A stretch of DNA of 64,000 bases from Listeria monocytogenes (GCF_013282665.1 NZ_CP054041.1:1780001-1844000), one strand, 5' to 3'; shown: positions 51,403-59,737, numbered from the stretch's first letter. The notes: generated by a model from the letters alone, not told the origin. A program made the numbers and translations.

Positions 51403-52032
51403 GTGAATGTAAACGAACAAAAAGTATTAGTTTTAAATAATTTAGTGGAGCACTATGGCTATCAAGATTGGTGGGAAGCGGATAATCGTCTAGCTGACTG
51501 GCTTTCGATGATATTAATTCAGCGCACGACAGAGAGAAATACCAAGCAAGCATTAGCGAATCTTGCGCCTCATTTGGATTTAAAAAGTTTAATGGAAATG
51601 GATATAGCGAAATTAGAAGAATTAATCTATCCGGCTGGCTTTTATAAACAAAAAAGTATCTATATTAAAGCACTTACCGAGTGGTTCCATGACCACGGAG
51701 CTAGTTTAGATAAGTTTCGGACTTATTCAACGGATGCTTTACGAAAAGAGTTGTTAGGCATAAAGGGAGTCGGGGAAGAAACGGCGGATGCAATGTTGCT
51801 GTATATTTTTGAACGGAATGTGTTTATTGCTGATTTGTATGCCAGGCGATTATTTACTAGGTTGGGTTTTGGTGAATATAAAACGTATGAACAAATGCGT
51901 GAAGAGTTTATGCCGATAATCGAAAATATTCCACATAAACTATGTAAAGAATGGCACTCAGTCATTGATGTTCATGGGAAGTACTTTGGGAAAGACAAAA
52001 GTATGAATGAATCTTGGCTCCTAGAAAGCTAG
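51403..52032 (+). CDS. HhH-GPD DNA glycosylase lacking the Fe-S cluster motif
   Basis: A 209-residue endonuclease III-superfamily protein. LADWLSMILIQRTTERNTKQAL is the helical core, LLGIKGVGEETADAMLLYIFER is the helix-hairpin-helix with the lysine position (I-K-G-V-G), and VFIADLYARRLFTRLG holds the catalytic Asp. The four-cysteine loop that ends most EndoIII/MutY-type enzymes is absent: after WHSVIDVHGKYFG come only 16 residues without Cys. It is probably a monofunctional base-excision enzyme of the Fe-S-free group. GTG start after GAGGTGATG. Its last four bases overlap the convergent regulator gene. From memory, lmo0658. Confidence 0.87.
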   Translation: MNVNEQKVLVLNNLVEHYGYQDWWEADNRLADWLSMILIQRTTERNTKQALANLAPHLDLKSLMEMDIAKLEELIYPAGFYKQKSIYIKALTEWFHDHGASLDKFRTYSTDALRKELLGIKGVGEETADAMLLYIFERNVFIADLYARRLFTRLGFGEYKTYEQMREEFMPIIENIPHKLCKEWHSVIDVHGKYFGKDKSMNESWLLES

Positions 52033-52925
52033 CCACCAACAATATCTATACCTTTTATCCTGATAAACTGATCTAATAAAATTTCATATAAATAAGCAAT
52101 TTCTTCAAAACGAAGGTCATTCATAATTTGAATGGCTTTTTTTGCTTGCGCGTATCCTTCTTTAATTTGATTGCTTTGCATTTTAAGTAAACCTCTTAAA
52201 AAATTCGAGATGTTTCGGTAGAAGGCACTTTCATTATAAATACATAGGGAGTCTAACAACATGAGGAGTTTGCGTGCAGAAGAAAGCTGACCACGGGAAA
52301 TGAAAACTTCAATCGTATTAATTAAAAGGGTACATAAAACGCGCCTTGCTCGGTCATAATTTTTATAAGGTTGAATCGCTTTAATTACTTGATTTAAAAA
52401 TTGAATTTGAAGATCTTCTTCAAAAAAATAAATAGAGTTAGCGCAAATCTTAAGTTCTTCTAATGTCCATGTATCAATTGAAAATAAATATTTTTGAATG
52501 GTACATTTATCTTTTACAGTAATGACATCCACTGTAAATTCATGATATTTAAGCAAATGTTCAACTAATTTTATTCTCGAGCGGACAAATGCTTTCCATA
52601 CTTCAACTAATTCTCCGTCATGTTTAGAAAGTTCGCTGTATAACAGCTCCAAACTCTCTAAATCATAAATGTTTCCTCGTTCTTGATTCATACACAAATA
52701 ATTCTTTTCTGCAGATTCAGAAAGTTCTCGATGGATATAAAAAAATTCATCTAGATCCATATTCATTCGTTTTAATATTTTTTCAAACAAATTTAATGTG
52801 ATATCGTGCTTTCCTTTTTCAAATTCGATAGCGAAGGATTTGGAAATGATATTATCGTATAAATCTTTTTGATGTATTCCTTTCGAAGTGCGAATATCTC
52901 TCACTGTTTTTCCATACCCGACCAT
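52029..52925 (-). CDS. Rgg/MutR-type transcriptional regulator
   Basis: A 298-residue Rgg-like protein. Residues 5-60 (VRDIRTSKGIHQKDLYDNIISKSFAIEFEKGKHDITLNLFEKILKRMNMDLDEFFYI) are an XRE helix-turn-helix; the remaining 230 residues are helical repeats of the TPR type that bind peptide pheromones in Rgg proteins. AAGGAGTC precedes the ATG. It diverges from an IS3 OrfA-like gene over 232 bp containing a perfect inverted repeat; I found no convincing pheromone gene. From memory, lmo0659. Confidence 0.87.
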   Translation of the reverse strand: MVGYGKTVRDIRTSKGIHQKDLYDNIISKSFAIEFEKGKHDITLNLFEKILKRMNMDLDEFFYIHRELSESAEKNYLCMNQERGNIYDLESLELLYSELSKHDGELVEVWKAFVRSRIKLVEHLLKYHEFTVDVITVKDKCTIQKYLFSIDTWTLEELKICANSIYFFEEDLQIQFLNQVIKAIQPYKNYDRARRVLCTLLINTIEVFISRGQLSSARKLLMLLDSLCIYNESAFYRNISNFLRGLLKMQSNQIKEGYAQAKKAIQIMNDLRFEEIAYLYEILLDQFIRIKGIDIVGG

Positions 52926-53038
52926 TCAAGTGACTCCTTCTGTTTCATAATTTAGATGTGGGCTGCATCTAAGAGGTAGTGCAAGGAGTTTAACAGCCAT
53001 TTTACTTCTAAATCGTAGCATAGAAAATTTGGCGGAAG

Positions 53039-53058
53039 AAGTCCTATTTTTAGGACTT
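53039..53058. promoter_or_regulatory. Perfect inverted repeat between Rgg gene and OrfA-like gene
   Basis: AAGTCCTA-TTTT-TAGGACTT, 8-bp arms with 4-base centre, lies mid-way in the divergent region. No T-run follows, so an operator is more likely than a terminator. Confidence 0.5.
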
Positions 53059-53157
53059 TATGAAAAAATGTTAGAAAAACTTGATATATTAGAAATGAAA
53101 TAACAGATATATTTGCATCTTTTTTATGATATTTAACAATAGAAAGAAGGAAGTTTT

Positions 53158-53439
53158 ATGGCTAAAGCAAAATATGACGAGAATTTCAAAAAAAGTTTGG
53201 TTGCTTTATATCGCAGAGGGAAAACGAAGCATAGTATCTGTCAGGAATTTAGTGTCCCTAATTCCACTTTTGGAAAATGGGTAAAAAAATTTAATAATGA
53301 TGACAATATTGAATCGAACGAAATCTTAAATATCTTGCAAGCGCAGGAACTAAAAAAACAACGGGCCCTATTAGAAGAAGAATTATCTATCTTAACAGAA
53401 GCGATTAATGTCTTTGAAAATCCACCAATTAAAAATTGA
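53158..53439 (+). CDS. Orphan IS3 OrfA-like helix-turn-helix protein
   Basis: A 93-residue protein of the transposase-8 (IS3 OrfA) type: YDENFKKSLVALYRRGKTKHSICQEFSVPNSTFGKWVKKF is the helix-turn-helix, followed by a leucine-patterned coiled coil (ILQAQELKKQRALLEEELSIL). There is no OrfB, no frameshift signal and no terminal inverted repeats, and the gene has its own ribosome site (GAAGGAAG) and a strong terminator. It therefore looks like a domesticated DNA-binding protein rather than part of an active IS. From memory, lmo0660. Confidence 0.82.
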   Translation: MAKAKYDENFKKSLVALYRRGKTKHSICQEFSVPNSTFGKWVKKFNNDDNIESNEILNILQAQELKKQRALLEEELSILTEAINVFENPPIKN

Positions 53440-53480
53440 ATACTGTGTTCAAAGTGAAATTATTTATATCGTAGTAAAGA

Positions 53481-53526
53481 AAACAACCGTTCTCTATCTA
53501 AAATTAAGAGAACGGTTGTTTTTTTG
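53481..53526 (+). terminator. Terminator of OrfA-like gene
   Basis: Stem AACAACCGTTCTCT/AGAGAACGGTTGTT and T-run. Confidence 0.9.
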
Positions 53527-53609
53527 TACCGATTGCAACATAAAATCGCTAGAGCAGATATAAATTACCAATTAGAATCATTCGCATTCTCGGTCTTATT
53601 TTTAGAAAC

Positions 53610-53634
53610 GATTTTTTCATGGATAAAAGGGTAT
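53610..53634 (+). promoter_or_regulatory. Possible SigB-type promoter
   Basis: GATTTT, 13-bp spacer, GGGTAT at 53629-53634, before the Crp-family gene. -10 perfect, -35 one mismatch. Confidence 0.45.
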
Positions 53635-53670
53635 ATTAACACAATATGAATGCGGTTAGGAAAAAACTTG

Positions 53671-54339
53671 ATGGTGGTGAAGCAAATGGACGACTGGTCA
53701 ACTTTGATAGGCGAGCTAGAACAAAATACCCCAGAAAAATTCTGGATTATTCGAGAAGAACTAAATATATCGGAAGTATTTGAAATACAAAAACTAGAGG
53801 CGCATTTTATTTTAGTTTTAGAAGGTGTCTTACGTATGGAAAATGAACATCAACAAATTCTGCATTATTTTAGGAAGAATAGTGTCATATACCAATCTCC
53901 ATACGAATTAAGAGTGCAAAATAAACTAAGACTAGTTGCTGAAACGCCTGCTCAAATTGTTTTACTGCATCGTGAGTTTTTCCTTAATTATGCAGCGAAC
54001 AAAGCTTCTTATTCTGAAAAACTAATGCGAGCAATTATGGATAATTCCGCGAGTTTTATGTTTGAATTAATGAAAAATGATCTTAATTCAGAGGGCCGAT
54101 TAGCTTATTCATTGCAGCAGTTATGCCAAAGTTTAGAATTAGAAGTGAAAAATGAGTTTTATCTACTGCCTGATTATGTGAATAAGAATAAATTGGCGCT
54201 TTATAGTAATATTTCGAGGAAAAGTTTATACAAATACCTACAAAATTTAGAAAGAAAAGGACAGATCAAAATGAAAGATAATCAAATCCTTGTCCGCATT
54301 TCCCGATTCACCAATAGCGAGAATGTGGATTGGTTATAG
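53671..54339 (+). CDS. Crp/Fnr-family regulator (PrfA-like)
   Basis: A protein of about 222 residues. The first 120 form a cyclic-nucleotide-binding-type beta roll (LEAHFILVLEGVLRMENEHQQILHYFRKNSVIYQSP), without the conserved arginine that binds cAMP; a long dimer helix follows and the C-terminus has a winged helix (DYVNKNKLALYSNISRKSLYKYLQNLERKGQIKMKDNQILV). This is the build of PrfA-like regulators in Listeria. The start is uncertain (ATG 53671 or 53686). It is encoded just before an LPKTG surface protein, which is its likely target. I do not recall this pair in EGD-e, so it may be accessory. Confidence 0.85.
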   Translation: MVVKQMDDWSTLIGELEQNTPEKFWIIREELNISEVFEIQKLEAHFILVLEGVLRMENEHQQILHYFRKNSVIYQSPYELRVQNKLRLVAETPAQIVLLHREFFLNYAANKASYSEKLMRAIMDNSASFMFELMKNDLNSEGRLAYSLQQLCQSLELEVKNEFYLLPDYVNKNKLALYSNISRKSLYKYLQNLERKGQIKMKDNQILVRISRFTNSENVDWL

Positions 54340-54440
54340 AACAAAAAAACAGCAATTACTGGCGAAATTAATAATTCGAAAAAACGACACATGATTGATA
54401 TTATGAAGTGGATTTTACACATATTAGTCCTCCTCAGCTT

Positions 54441-54449
54441 TGATATACT
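54441..54449 (+). promoter_or_regulatory. Extended -10 promoter of MucBP surface protein
   Basis: TGATATACT (extended -10) 78 bp before the gene; no good -35, which would suit activator dependence on the Crp-like protein. Confidence 0.5.
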
Positions 54450-54526
54450 TTAAAAATCAAGTGAGACCTATATGATAATTACAGCTTTTAGAAAACTTGA
54501 AATTATAAAGTTGAAGGGGCAAAAAA

Positions 54527-56134
54527 ATGAAATTAGATAAAATAGGAGCAATATTTCTCGGTACAGCTTTAGTTTTCCAGGCACCATTCCAAGTTTTTGC
54601 AACGAGTTTAAATGGAGAAGAAAAAGAAGCTGCTGCGCCAAAAATATCCGTAAACAAGCAAGGCTTAACTGCTACTAGTGATTTAGAACAAACGATTGGA
54701 GAAGAAATGACTAAAAAGATACATCTTCAAGATCAAGCATTACCAAACAATGAATGGGGTAGCTATATTTCTGATGTGAAAGTAACATTATCCAATATGG
54801 ACGGAATTAGCTATGCAGTGAAATATGGACCGTTAAGTGAAGACGGTACGCACTATCAATATGCAGATATAACACTTTCCGGAACACCAACAAAAGCTGG
54901 AACAGGCAGCATTAGCCTTGAATATTACGACGGGGCAGGTAACGGTGGAGTTTACAATTATTCGGTAAACACAAAATCCAAAATAACGATTCAATATGTA
55001 GATAGTAATGGAAATAAATTAGCAGAGGATACAGTGAAAACGGGAGATTTAAATACAGCTTATACCTCTGAACCAAAAACGATTGATGGATATGAAGTAG
55101 ATGAGACAAAACTTACTAGCAATCAAAATGGTCAGTTTGCTGAAACTAATCAAACAGTTACGTACACCTACTCAAAAACGAAAAGTGAAGTAAATAAAGG
55201 AACGGTCGGTATTTCATTTTATACTCCTGATGGTAGCCGCCGGGAACTTAAGTCCGCATTAGACTTAAGTTATGCCTACCCAGATGGTGTCCCAACAGAC
55301 ACAGTAACATTCGGTGATTTAGCAAAAAATACAACTTATAAAGATTTAAGAAATACGCCTGATGCGCCTACTCTTTTATGGAACGATTTGCTACATTACA
55401 TGGTAGACTACATGAACGGCGATATAGATGCTGCTCAATTTGAAGAGGCAGTTGGGCTAACACCAGCGAATTTTGATTTAGATTTTATTTCACGAAACTT
55501 TGAAGGATATAAATTTGATGAAGCGATGTATCAAGAAAATCTAAGCAAATTAGTCACTTTTGAGCAAGATGGTGATCAAGTTGATTTGCAAGTACCATTT
55601 AAGAAAGTAGAAGTTGGCGTGGATATTACTGTAAAATACGTAGACTCAGAAGGAAATGAATTAGCATCTGTAGAAACGTTGAGTGGGGATGTGGGTGATA
55701 ACTATACTTCAGAAGCAAAAACGATTGATGGTTGGACTTTACAGGAAACACCTAATAATGCAACAGGAGTGTTTAGTAAAGAGGCACAAACGGTTACGTA
55801 TGTTTATGAAAAAAATGATGATACAGATGTCACACCGGCTCCTGACAATTCAGCAGATACAAATGATGACAGTAACTCGACGGATAATACTGCGACAACA
55901 GATGATAATAGCAGCAGTACGGTGAAAGAAAAGGCGCAAACAAAAGCAAGTAGTCCAAAGGCAGAAAAAGTAAACACACAAGAAAGTACTTCTAACACAG
56001 TAAAAACACAACCAAAAGAATCACTCCCTAAAACTGGGGATAGCGTGTTAGAAAGTAGCTTATTGGTAGGCCTGGGTATGCTTATGTTAGGTGGGCTATT
56101 TGTATTCCTTCGTAGAACTAGAAAAGTAAAATAA
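54527..56134 (+). CDS. MucBP-domain LPXTG surface protein
   Basis: A 535-residue sortase substrate. Signal peptide at 1-27 (IGAIFLGTALVFQAPFQVFA). An N-terminal beta domain (about 40-145) precedes a first MucBP domain at about 145-220 (ITIQYVDSNGNKLAEDTVKTG, QTVTYTYSK), a unique middle domain (225-365) and a second MucBP domain at about 366-430 (ITVKYVDSEGNELASVETLSG, QTVTYVYEK). A Ser/Thr/Asp-rich wall region leads to LPKTG, a hydrophobic helix and RRTRKVK. MucBP domains bind mucins or glycans. Expression is probably governed by the Crp-like regulator upstream. Confidence 0.9.
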   Translation: MKLDKIGAIFLGTALVFQAPFQVFATSLNGEEKEAAAPKISVNKQGLTATSDLEQTIGEEMTKKIHLQDQALPNNEWGSYISDVKVTLSNMDGISYAVKYGPLSEDGTHYQYADITLSGTPTKAGTGSISLEYYDGAGNGGVYNYSVNTKSKITIQYVDSNGNKLAEDTVKTGDLNTAYTSEPKTIDGYEVDETKLTSNQNGQFAETNQTVTYTYSKTKSEVNKGTVGISFYTPDGSRRELKSALDLSYAYPDGVPTDTVTFGDLAKNTTYKDLRNTPDAPTLLWNDLLHYMVDYMNGDIDAAQFEEAVGLTPANFDLDFISRNFEGYKFDEAMYQENLSKLVTFEQDGDQVDLQVPFKKVEVGVDITVKYVDSEGNELASVETLSGDVGDNYTSEAKTIDGWTLQETPNNATGVFSKEAQTVTYVYEKNDDTDVTPAPDNSADTNDDSNSTDNTATTDDNSSSTVKEKAQTKASSPKAEKVNTQESTSNTVKTQPKESLPKTGDSVLESSLLVGLGMLMLGGLFVFLRRTRKVK

Positions 56135-56160
56135 AAAACCGCCCAGTGTTTGGGCGGTTT
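56133..56160. terminator. Terminator of MucBP protein gene (copy 1)
   Basis: Stem AAAACCGCCCA/TGGGCGGTTT, nearly identical to the hairpin at 56558-56586. Confidence 0.85.
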
Positions 56161-56161
56161 C

Positions 56162-56210
56162 AGACTGTAGACAAAGTGAGAAATCATTTTATCTACAGTC
56201 TATTTTTTAA
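56162..56210. terminator. Second tandem terminator
   Basis: Perfect 10-bp stem AGACTGTAGA/TCTACAGTCT with a 20-base loop and T-run; also lies behind the AhpD-like gene. Confidence 0.7.
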
Positions 56211-56219
56211 CGTTATTTA

Positions 56220-56528
56220 TTAAACTTCATCATATGCTTCTAAGGCAATAGGTAGGGCACTTATAACAGTATTTCCTACAGCCGGTAGACCAACAAGAAT
56301 GGCGCTAATAATCTCATCACGCGTCGCACCGTTTGTCTTTGCCATTTTCACATGAAAAGGGAGTCCGCTTTCTAAGCGAGTGGCAGCCATGACAGCAATG
56401 TATGCTAGTTCTTCTGTTTTTTTATCGAGTTTACTTGCGGCGTCTAGTTTATGTACGGTTTCCATCCAGGCAGAGTGTACTTCGGGAGCTTCTTTCGCAA
56501 ATACTTCAAATGATTTGCTTACTTTCAT
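56220..56528 (-). CDS. Carboxymuconolactone decarboxylase / AhpD-like protein
   Basis: A 102-residue all-helical protein: AWMETVHKLDAASKLDKKTEELAYIAVMAATRLESGLPFHVKMAKTNGATRDEIISAILVGLPAVG matches the CMD domain. The AhpD CxxC redox pair is absent (the position reads S-G-L-P-F-H), so peroxidase activity is unlikely; the conserved His and Glu remain. GGAG lies 8-9 bases before ATG 56528. The gene sits between two nearly identical hairpins. Function unknown; from memory, lmo0661. Confidence 0.85.
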   Translation of the reverse strand: MKVSKSFEVFAKEAPEVHSAWMETVHKLDAASKLDKKTEELAYIAVMAATRLESGLPFHVKMAKTNGATRDEIISAILVGLPAVGNTVISALPIALEAYDEV

Positions 56529-56557
56529 TGAACTCATCTCCTAACTTTTATTATAAT

Positions 56558-56586
56558 AAAAAACCGCCCAAGCACTGGGCGGTTTT
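56558..56586. terminator. Terminator of thiD/HAD operon (copy 2)
   Basis: Stem AAAACCGCCCA/TGGGCGGTTTT with AGCAC-type loop; near twin of the hairpin at 56133-56160. Confidence 0.85.
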
Positions 56587-56590
56587 CGTA

Positions 56591-57406
56591 TTATCTATTT
56601 TCTGCTTTATTATAAGCGCCATGCCAAACAGGACCGATGAATTCGTTTAGTGCAAATCCACCTTGGATAGCTGCTGTAACAAAGTCTTTTGCTTTTGCGA
56701 CTGCTTCTTCAACTGTTAAACCTTTTGCAAGTCCAGCTGTGATTGCTGCTGCGAAAGTACAACCAGCGCCGTGATTATGACTTGGAGAGATTTTTTCTAC
56801 TTCATAGATAGTAAATTCTTTGCCATCATAAAGTAGGTCGATTGCTTTGTCGCTTTCTAGGGCTTTTCCGCCTTTGATAACTACGTATTTAGCACCTAAT
56901 TCGATGATTTTTTTCGCTGCTTTTTTCATATCATCTAATGTAGTTAATTTGCCAAGACCGGATAATTGACCTGCTTCGAATAGGTTTGGTGTTGTGATTG
57001 TTGCTTTTGGAAGCAGTAGGTCGCGGATAGCTTCAGCATTTTCTGGTTGGATTAATTCGTCTTCGCCTTTACAAACCATAACTGGATCGATTACGACATT
57101 TTTTAAATCATATTTGTCGATGGCTTCGCGTGTCGCTTTAATGATATCAATTGATCCTAGCATGCCTGTTTTCATTGCGTCAACAGGACCGCCAGAAAGG
57201 ATTGTTTTTAGTTGCTCGCGAACAAGTTGCGCATCAATTGGAGTAACGCCGTGTGCCCAGTTGTTGTCTGGATCCATTGTTACGATGGTTGTGATTGCGC
57301 TAAAACCGTATGTGCCGTATTCTTCAAACGTTTTTAAGTCTGCTTGTAAACCAGCACCACCACTTGAATCAGAACCTGCAATAGTTAATGTTTTTTTGAT
57401 TGTCAT
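56591..57406 (-). CDS. thiD: Hydroxymethylpyrimidine / pyridoxine kinase (ThiD/PdxK)
   Basis: A 271-residue ribokinase-fold kinase. TIAGSDSSGGAGLQADLKTFEEYGTYG is the ThiD signature; VDAMKTGMLGS and VVIDPVMVCKGEDEL are the substrate-binding parts, and SHNHGAGCTFAAAITAGLAKG contains the catalytic G-A-G-C anion hole. ThiD phosphorylates HMP and HMP-P for thiamine synthesis; close relatives in Gram-positives (PdxK type) act mainly on pyridoxal/pyridoxine. No TPP riboswitch is seen, which favours vitamin B6 salvage. AGGAGG precedes the ATG. Follows the HAD gene by 25 bases. From memory, lmo0662. Confidence 0.9.
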   Translation of the reverse strand: MTIKKTLTIAGSDSSGGAGLQADLKTFEEYGTYGFSAITTIVTMDPDNNWAHGVTPIDAQLVREQLKTILSGGPVDAMKTGMLGSIDIIKATREAIDKYDLKNVVIDPVMVCKGEDELIQPENAEAIRDLLLPKATITTPNLFEAGQLSGLGKLTTLDDMKKAAKKIIELGAKYVVIKGGKALESDKAIDLLYDGKEFTIYEVEKISPSHNHGAGCTFAAAITAGLAKGLTVEEAVAKAKDFVTAAIQGGFALNEFIGPVWHGAYNKAENR

Positions 57407-57431
57407 TCGTGTTTCCTCCTATAAATAAACT

Positions 57432-58298
57432 TTAGTCATTTGTTTCTAACATTTTATAGATGGCTGCTGCAACGCCGTGCTCATCATTCGAAAGGGTTAC
57501 GTGTTTTGCAAGGTCTTTGACTTCTTCTTCGCCGTTACCCATAGCAACACTATAACCAGCCATTTTTAACATCGAAATATCATTCATATTATCTCCAATT
57601 GCAAAAGTTTCATCAAGTGTTACGCCTAATTTTTCTACGTAATATTGTAAAGAAATCCCTTTTTGTGCTTCGCGGTGAGTGATTTCAATATTATCAGAGA
57701 AAGAAGATGTAACGGATAGTTCGGAATCTTTTTCTAGTTTTTGTTTGGCTTTTGCAAGAATGTCTTTATCAGAAGAGAAGGAAATGAATTTTAGAATGGT
57801 TAAATCTTTATTGCCTAAAATACGCTCTACATCTGGAATTTCGTGAACGTCCTTGGATTCAAAACGTTCTTCTACTTTATCCATAATGGTTTCTGCGGGA
57901 ACATCTGGGTGGATGCGTTTGTGCATTTCAATCATAAATTCTTTGCCACGAGCTTTATCTGTTGTGATTGGACCCATATCAGTGAAAAATTCGGTATACA
58001 TACCTAGTTCAGTCAATGTGTTGTAAGTGTTTCTTGCTAGGTTTCTATCGATCGGATGTTGCAAAATGATTTTGCCGTGTTCGTCACGAATTTCTGCACC
58101 ATTCATACAAATTGCTGGTGCATATAAATTAGCTTTATTAATTAACCCCATTGCATCGTCATACATACGTCCGGTGCAAAGAACAAAATGAATGCCTTTG
58201 GCGCGGGCTTTTTCGATTGCCTCGACGTTTTCTTGTGCAATCTCGATATCAGAGTTAAGTAGTGTGCCATCCATGTCTGAAGCAATAACTTTAATCAT
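57432..58298 (-). CDS. Cof-type HAD hydrolase
   Basis: A 288-residue HAD phosphatase with C2B (Cof) cap. SDMDGTLLNSD is motif I, LCTGRMYDDA motif II, a Lys lies in the cap (KGISLQYYVEKLGV), and GDNMNDISMLKMAGYSVAMGNGEEEVK is motif IV. It dephosphorylates sugar phosphates, FMN or pyridoxal phosphate; being upstream of and probably cotranscribed with the ThiD/PdxK kinase, B6 metabolism is a reasonable guess. GGGGAGG precedes the ATG. From memory, lmo0663. Confidence 0.92.
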   Translation of the reverse strand: MIKVIASDMDGTLLNSDIEIAQENVEAIEKARAKGIHFVLCTGRMYDDAMGLINKANLYAPAICMNGAEIRDEHGKIILQHPIDRNLARNTYNTLTELGMYTEFFTDMGPITTDKARGKEFMIEMHKRIHPDVPAETIMDKVEERFESKDVHEIPDVERILGNKDLTILKFISFSSDKDILAKAKQKLEKDSELSVTSSFSDNIEITHREAQKGISLQYYVEKLGVTLDETFAIGDNMNDISMLKMAGYSVAMGNGEEEVKDLAKHVTLSNDEHGVAAAIYKMLETND

Positions 58299-58471
58299 AA
58301 TATTAAATTCCTCCCCAATTTTACCTACTTTACTAGAATATCATTTTTTTAAGAAAAATGCACAAAAGGTAGCTGCGCGTAGTTTTTTGAGTGGAGCGAT
58401 TACTTTACTATATTTCTGTGATTCATTTAGTTATAATGAATAAGAATAAAACGTGGATAGGATGTGTCAGG

Positions 58472-59035
58472 ATGAAAACAGAACTAGAAAAGATGATTGC
58501 AGGAGAAATGTATGATCCTAGCGACAGAGAGCTTGCACACGGAAGAAATCGTGCACGTAAGTTCTGCAGAGAGATTAACGATACAATGGATTCAGAGTCC
58601 CGTGCAAGCGTGCTGAAGCGCCTATTCGGCGGAACGAAAGAGAAAGTTTATGTAGAACCTGATTTTCGTGTTGATTACGGTTCTAATATTTATGTAGGCG
58701 AAAACTTTTATGCTAATTTTGATTGTGTTATTTTAGATGTTTGCGAAGTACATATTGGCGACAACTGTATGTTGGCGCCGGGTGTTCATATTTATACAGC
58801 GACGCATCCGCTTGATCCGGTGGAGCGCAATAGTGGATTAGAGCTCGGTAAACCAGTCGAAATTGGCGATAATGTCTGGATTGGGGGACGTGCAATTATT
58901 AATCCGGGCGTGAAACTTGGAAATAATGTCGTTGTTGCTTCAGGTGCGGTTGTCACGAAAAGTTTCCCCGATAATGTCGTTCTTGCCGGCAACCCAGCAC
59001 GCGTTATTAAAACAATTGAGGTTGAGGAAAAATGA
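58472..59035 (+). CDS. Maltose O-acetyltransferase (Maa/NodL type)
   Basis: A 187-residue left-handed beta-helix acyltransferase. [31 protein letters not shown] is the Maa N-terminal domain; [60 protein letters not shown] and [28 protein letters not shown] are the hexapeptide coils with the catalytic His. It acetylates maltose or other sugars. The ATG at 58472 is 9 bases after AGGA; the longer open frame has none. The stop overlaps the next gene (ATGA). From memory, lmo0664. Confidence 0.93.
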   Translation: MKTELEKMIAGEMYDPSDRELAHGRNRARKFCREINDTMDSESRASVLKRLFGGTKEKVYVEPDFRVDYGSNIYVGENFYANFDCVILDVCEVHIGDNCMLAPGVHIYTATHPLDPVERNSGLELGKPVEIGDNVWIGGRAIINPGVKLGNNVVVASGAVVTKSFPDNVVLAGNPARVIKTIEVEEK

Positions 59036-59295
59036 TTATTGCAGATGTAAAGATTTTTGAACAAATGGAAAGTGAATTAGCGAAAGCAAAAGCAGCAACA
59101 ACAAAAGCAAGCCAAGATAAGCATTTGCACGGCTTGATGCTTCTTGTTCAACTTGCTAAAACGGGCGACGATAAAACTGCGGCTGTAGAACCGATTGCTA
59201 TTCAGCCAACAGAACCGGCGCCAATTGCAAGTATGGATGGCACAAAAATAGAGTTAGAAGACGGCGCGAACGGAGACTCGTTGCTTGATTTTTAG
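59032..59295 (+). CDS. DUF5327 (YwdI-like) protein
   Basis: An 87-residue protein: a helical N-terminus ([42 protein letters not shown]) and an Ala/Pro-rich, acidic tail ending DSLLDF. This is the YwdI/DUF5327 layout; in Bacillus ywdI also precedes ywdK, as here. Function unknown. It overlaps the acetyltransferase by four bases and is followed 9 bases later by the DUF423 gene, so the three are one operon. From memory, lmo0665. Confidence 0.82.
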   Translation: MIIADVKIFEQMESELAKAKAATTKASQDKHLHGLMLLVQLAKTGDDKTAAVEPIAIQPTEPAPIASMDGTKIELEDGANGDSLLDF

Positions 59296-59304
59296 GGGGT
59301 AACT

Positions 59305-59682
59305 ATGAAGAAAACAATAATTACTGGAGCCATTTTTGCAGGGCTGGCAGTTTTGCTGGGGGCTTTTGGGGCACATGCTTTAAAAGATGTGCTTGGCAGT
59401 TATGCGAGTACTTGGGAAACCGGCGTTCAGTATCAAATGTTTCACGCAATTGGCATTTTAATCGTTGGGATATTAATGGAAAAACAAGCTAGTCGGCTTT
59501 ACACATGGGCAGCCATTTTATTCTCGGTTGGAATTGTCTTTTTCTCGGGTAGTTTGTATGTGTTAAGTATTTCTAAAGTATCTGTTTTAGGTGCGATTAC
59601 GCCTATTGGTGGTGTTTGTTTTGTCGTCGGTTGGTTCTTGCTTATTTTAGGAGTATCAAGAAGAACGATGAGCAGATATTAA
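59305..59682 (+). CDS. DUF423 (YwdK-like) membrane protein
   Basis: A 125-residue protein with four membrane helices. GAIFAGLAVLLGAFGAHALKDVLGSYASTWETGVQYQMFHAIGILIVG is the strongly conserved DUF423 stretch (G-A-F-G-A-H-x-L and Y-x-M-x-H). Function is unknown. Start is ATG after AGGGGG. Last gene of the acetyltransferase-ywdI-ywdK operon; a terminator follows. From memory, lmo0666. Confidence 0.9.
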   Translation: MKKTIITGAIFAGLAVLLGAFGAHALKDVLGSYASTWETGVQYQMFHAIGILIVGILMEKQASRLYTWAAILFSVGIVFFSGSLYVLSISKVSVLGAITPIGGVCFVVGWFLLILGVSRRTMSRY

Positions 59683-59689
59683 TTAAAAA

Positions 59690-59737
59690 ATGATCGTCTT
59701 TTCGCACTATTTTGCGTGGAAGACGATTGTTTTTTCT
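59690..59737 (+). terminator. Intrinsic terminator
   Basis: Stem ATCGTCTT-TCGCA/TGCGT-AAGACGAT and T-run. Confidence 0.85.

Noticed and set aside
53067..53105. Short peptide (about 11 codons) between Rgg and OrfA as a pheromone
   Set aside because: Charged rather than hydrophobic, no signal-like segment and poor ribosome site spacing.
53158..53439. Active insertion sequence
   Set aside because: Only an OrfA-like gene is present; no OrfB, slippery site, terminal inverted repeats or target duplication.
54340..54526. PrfA-box search before the MucBP protein gene
   Set aside because: No TTAACA-N2-TGTTAA-like palindrome is present; only an extended -10 promoter was found.
57407..57431. TPP riboswitch before thiD
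   Set aside because: The gap is only 25 bases and the operon leader upstream of the HAD gene shows no THI-box sequence.
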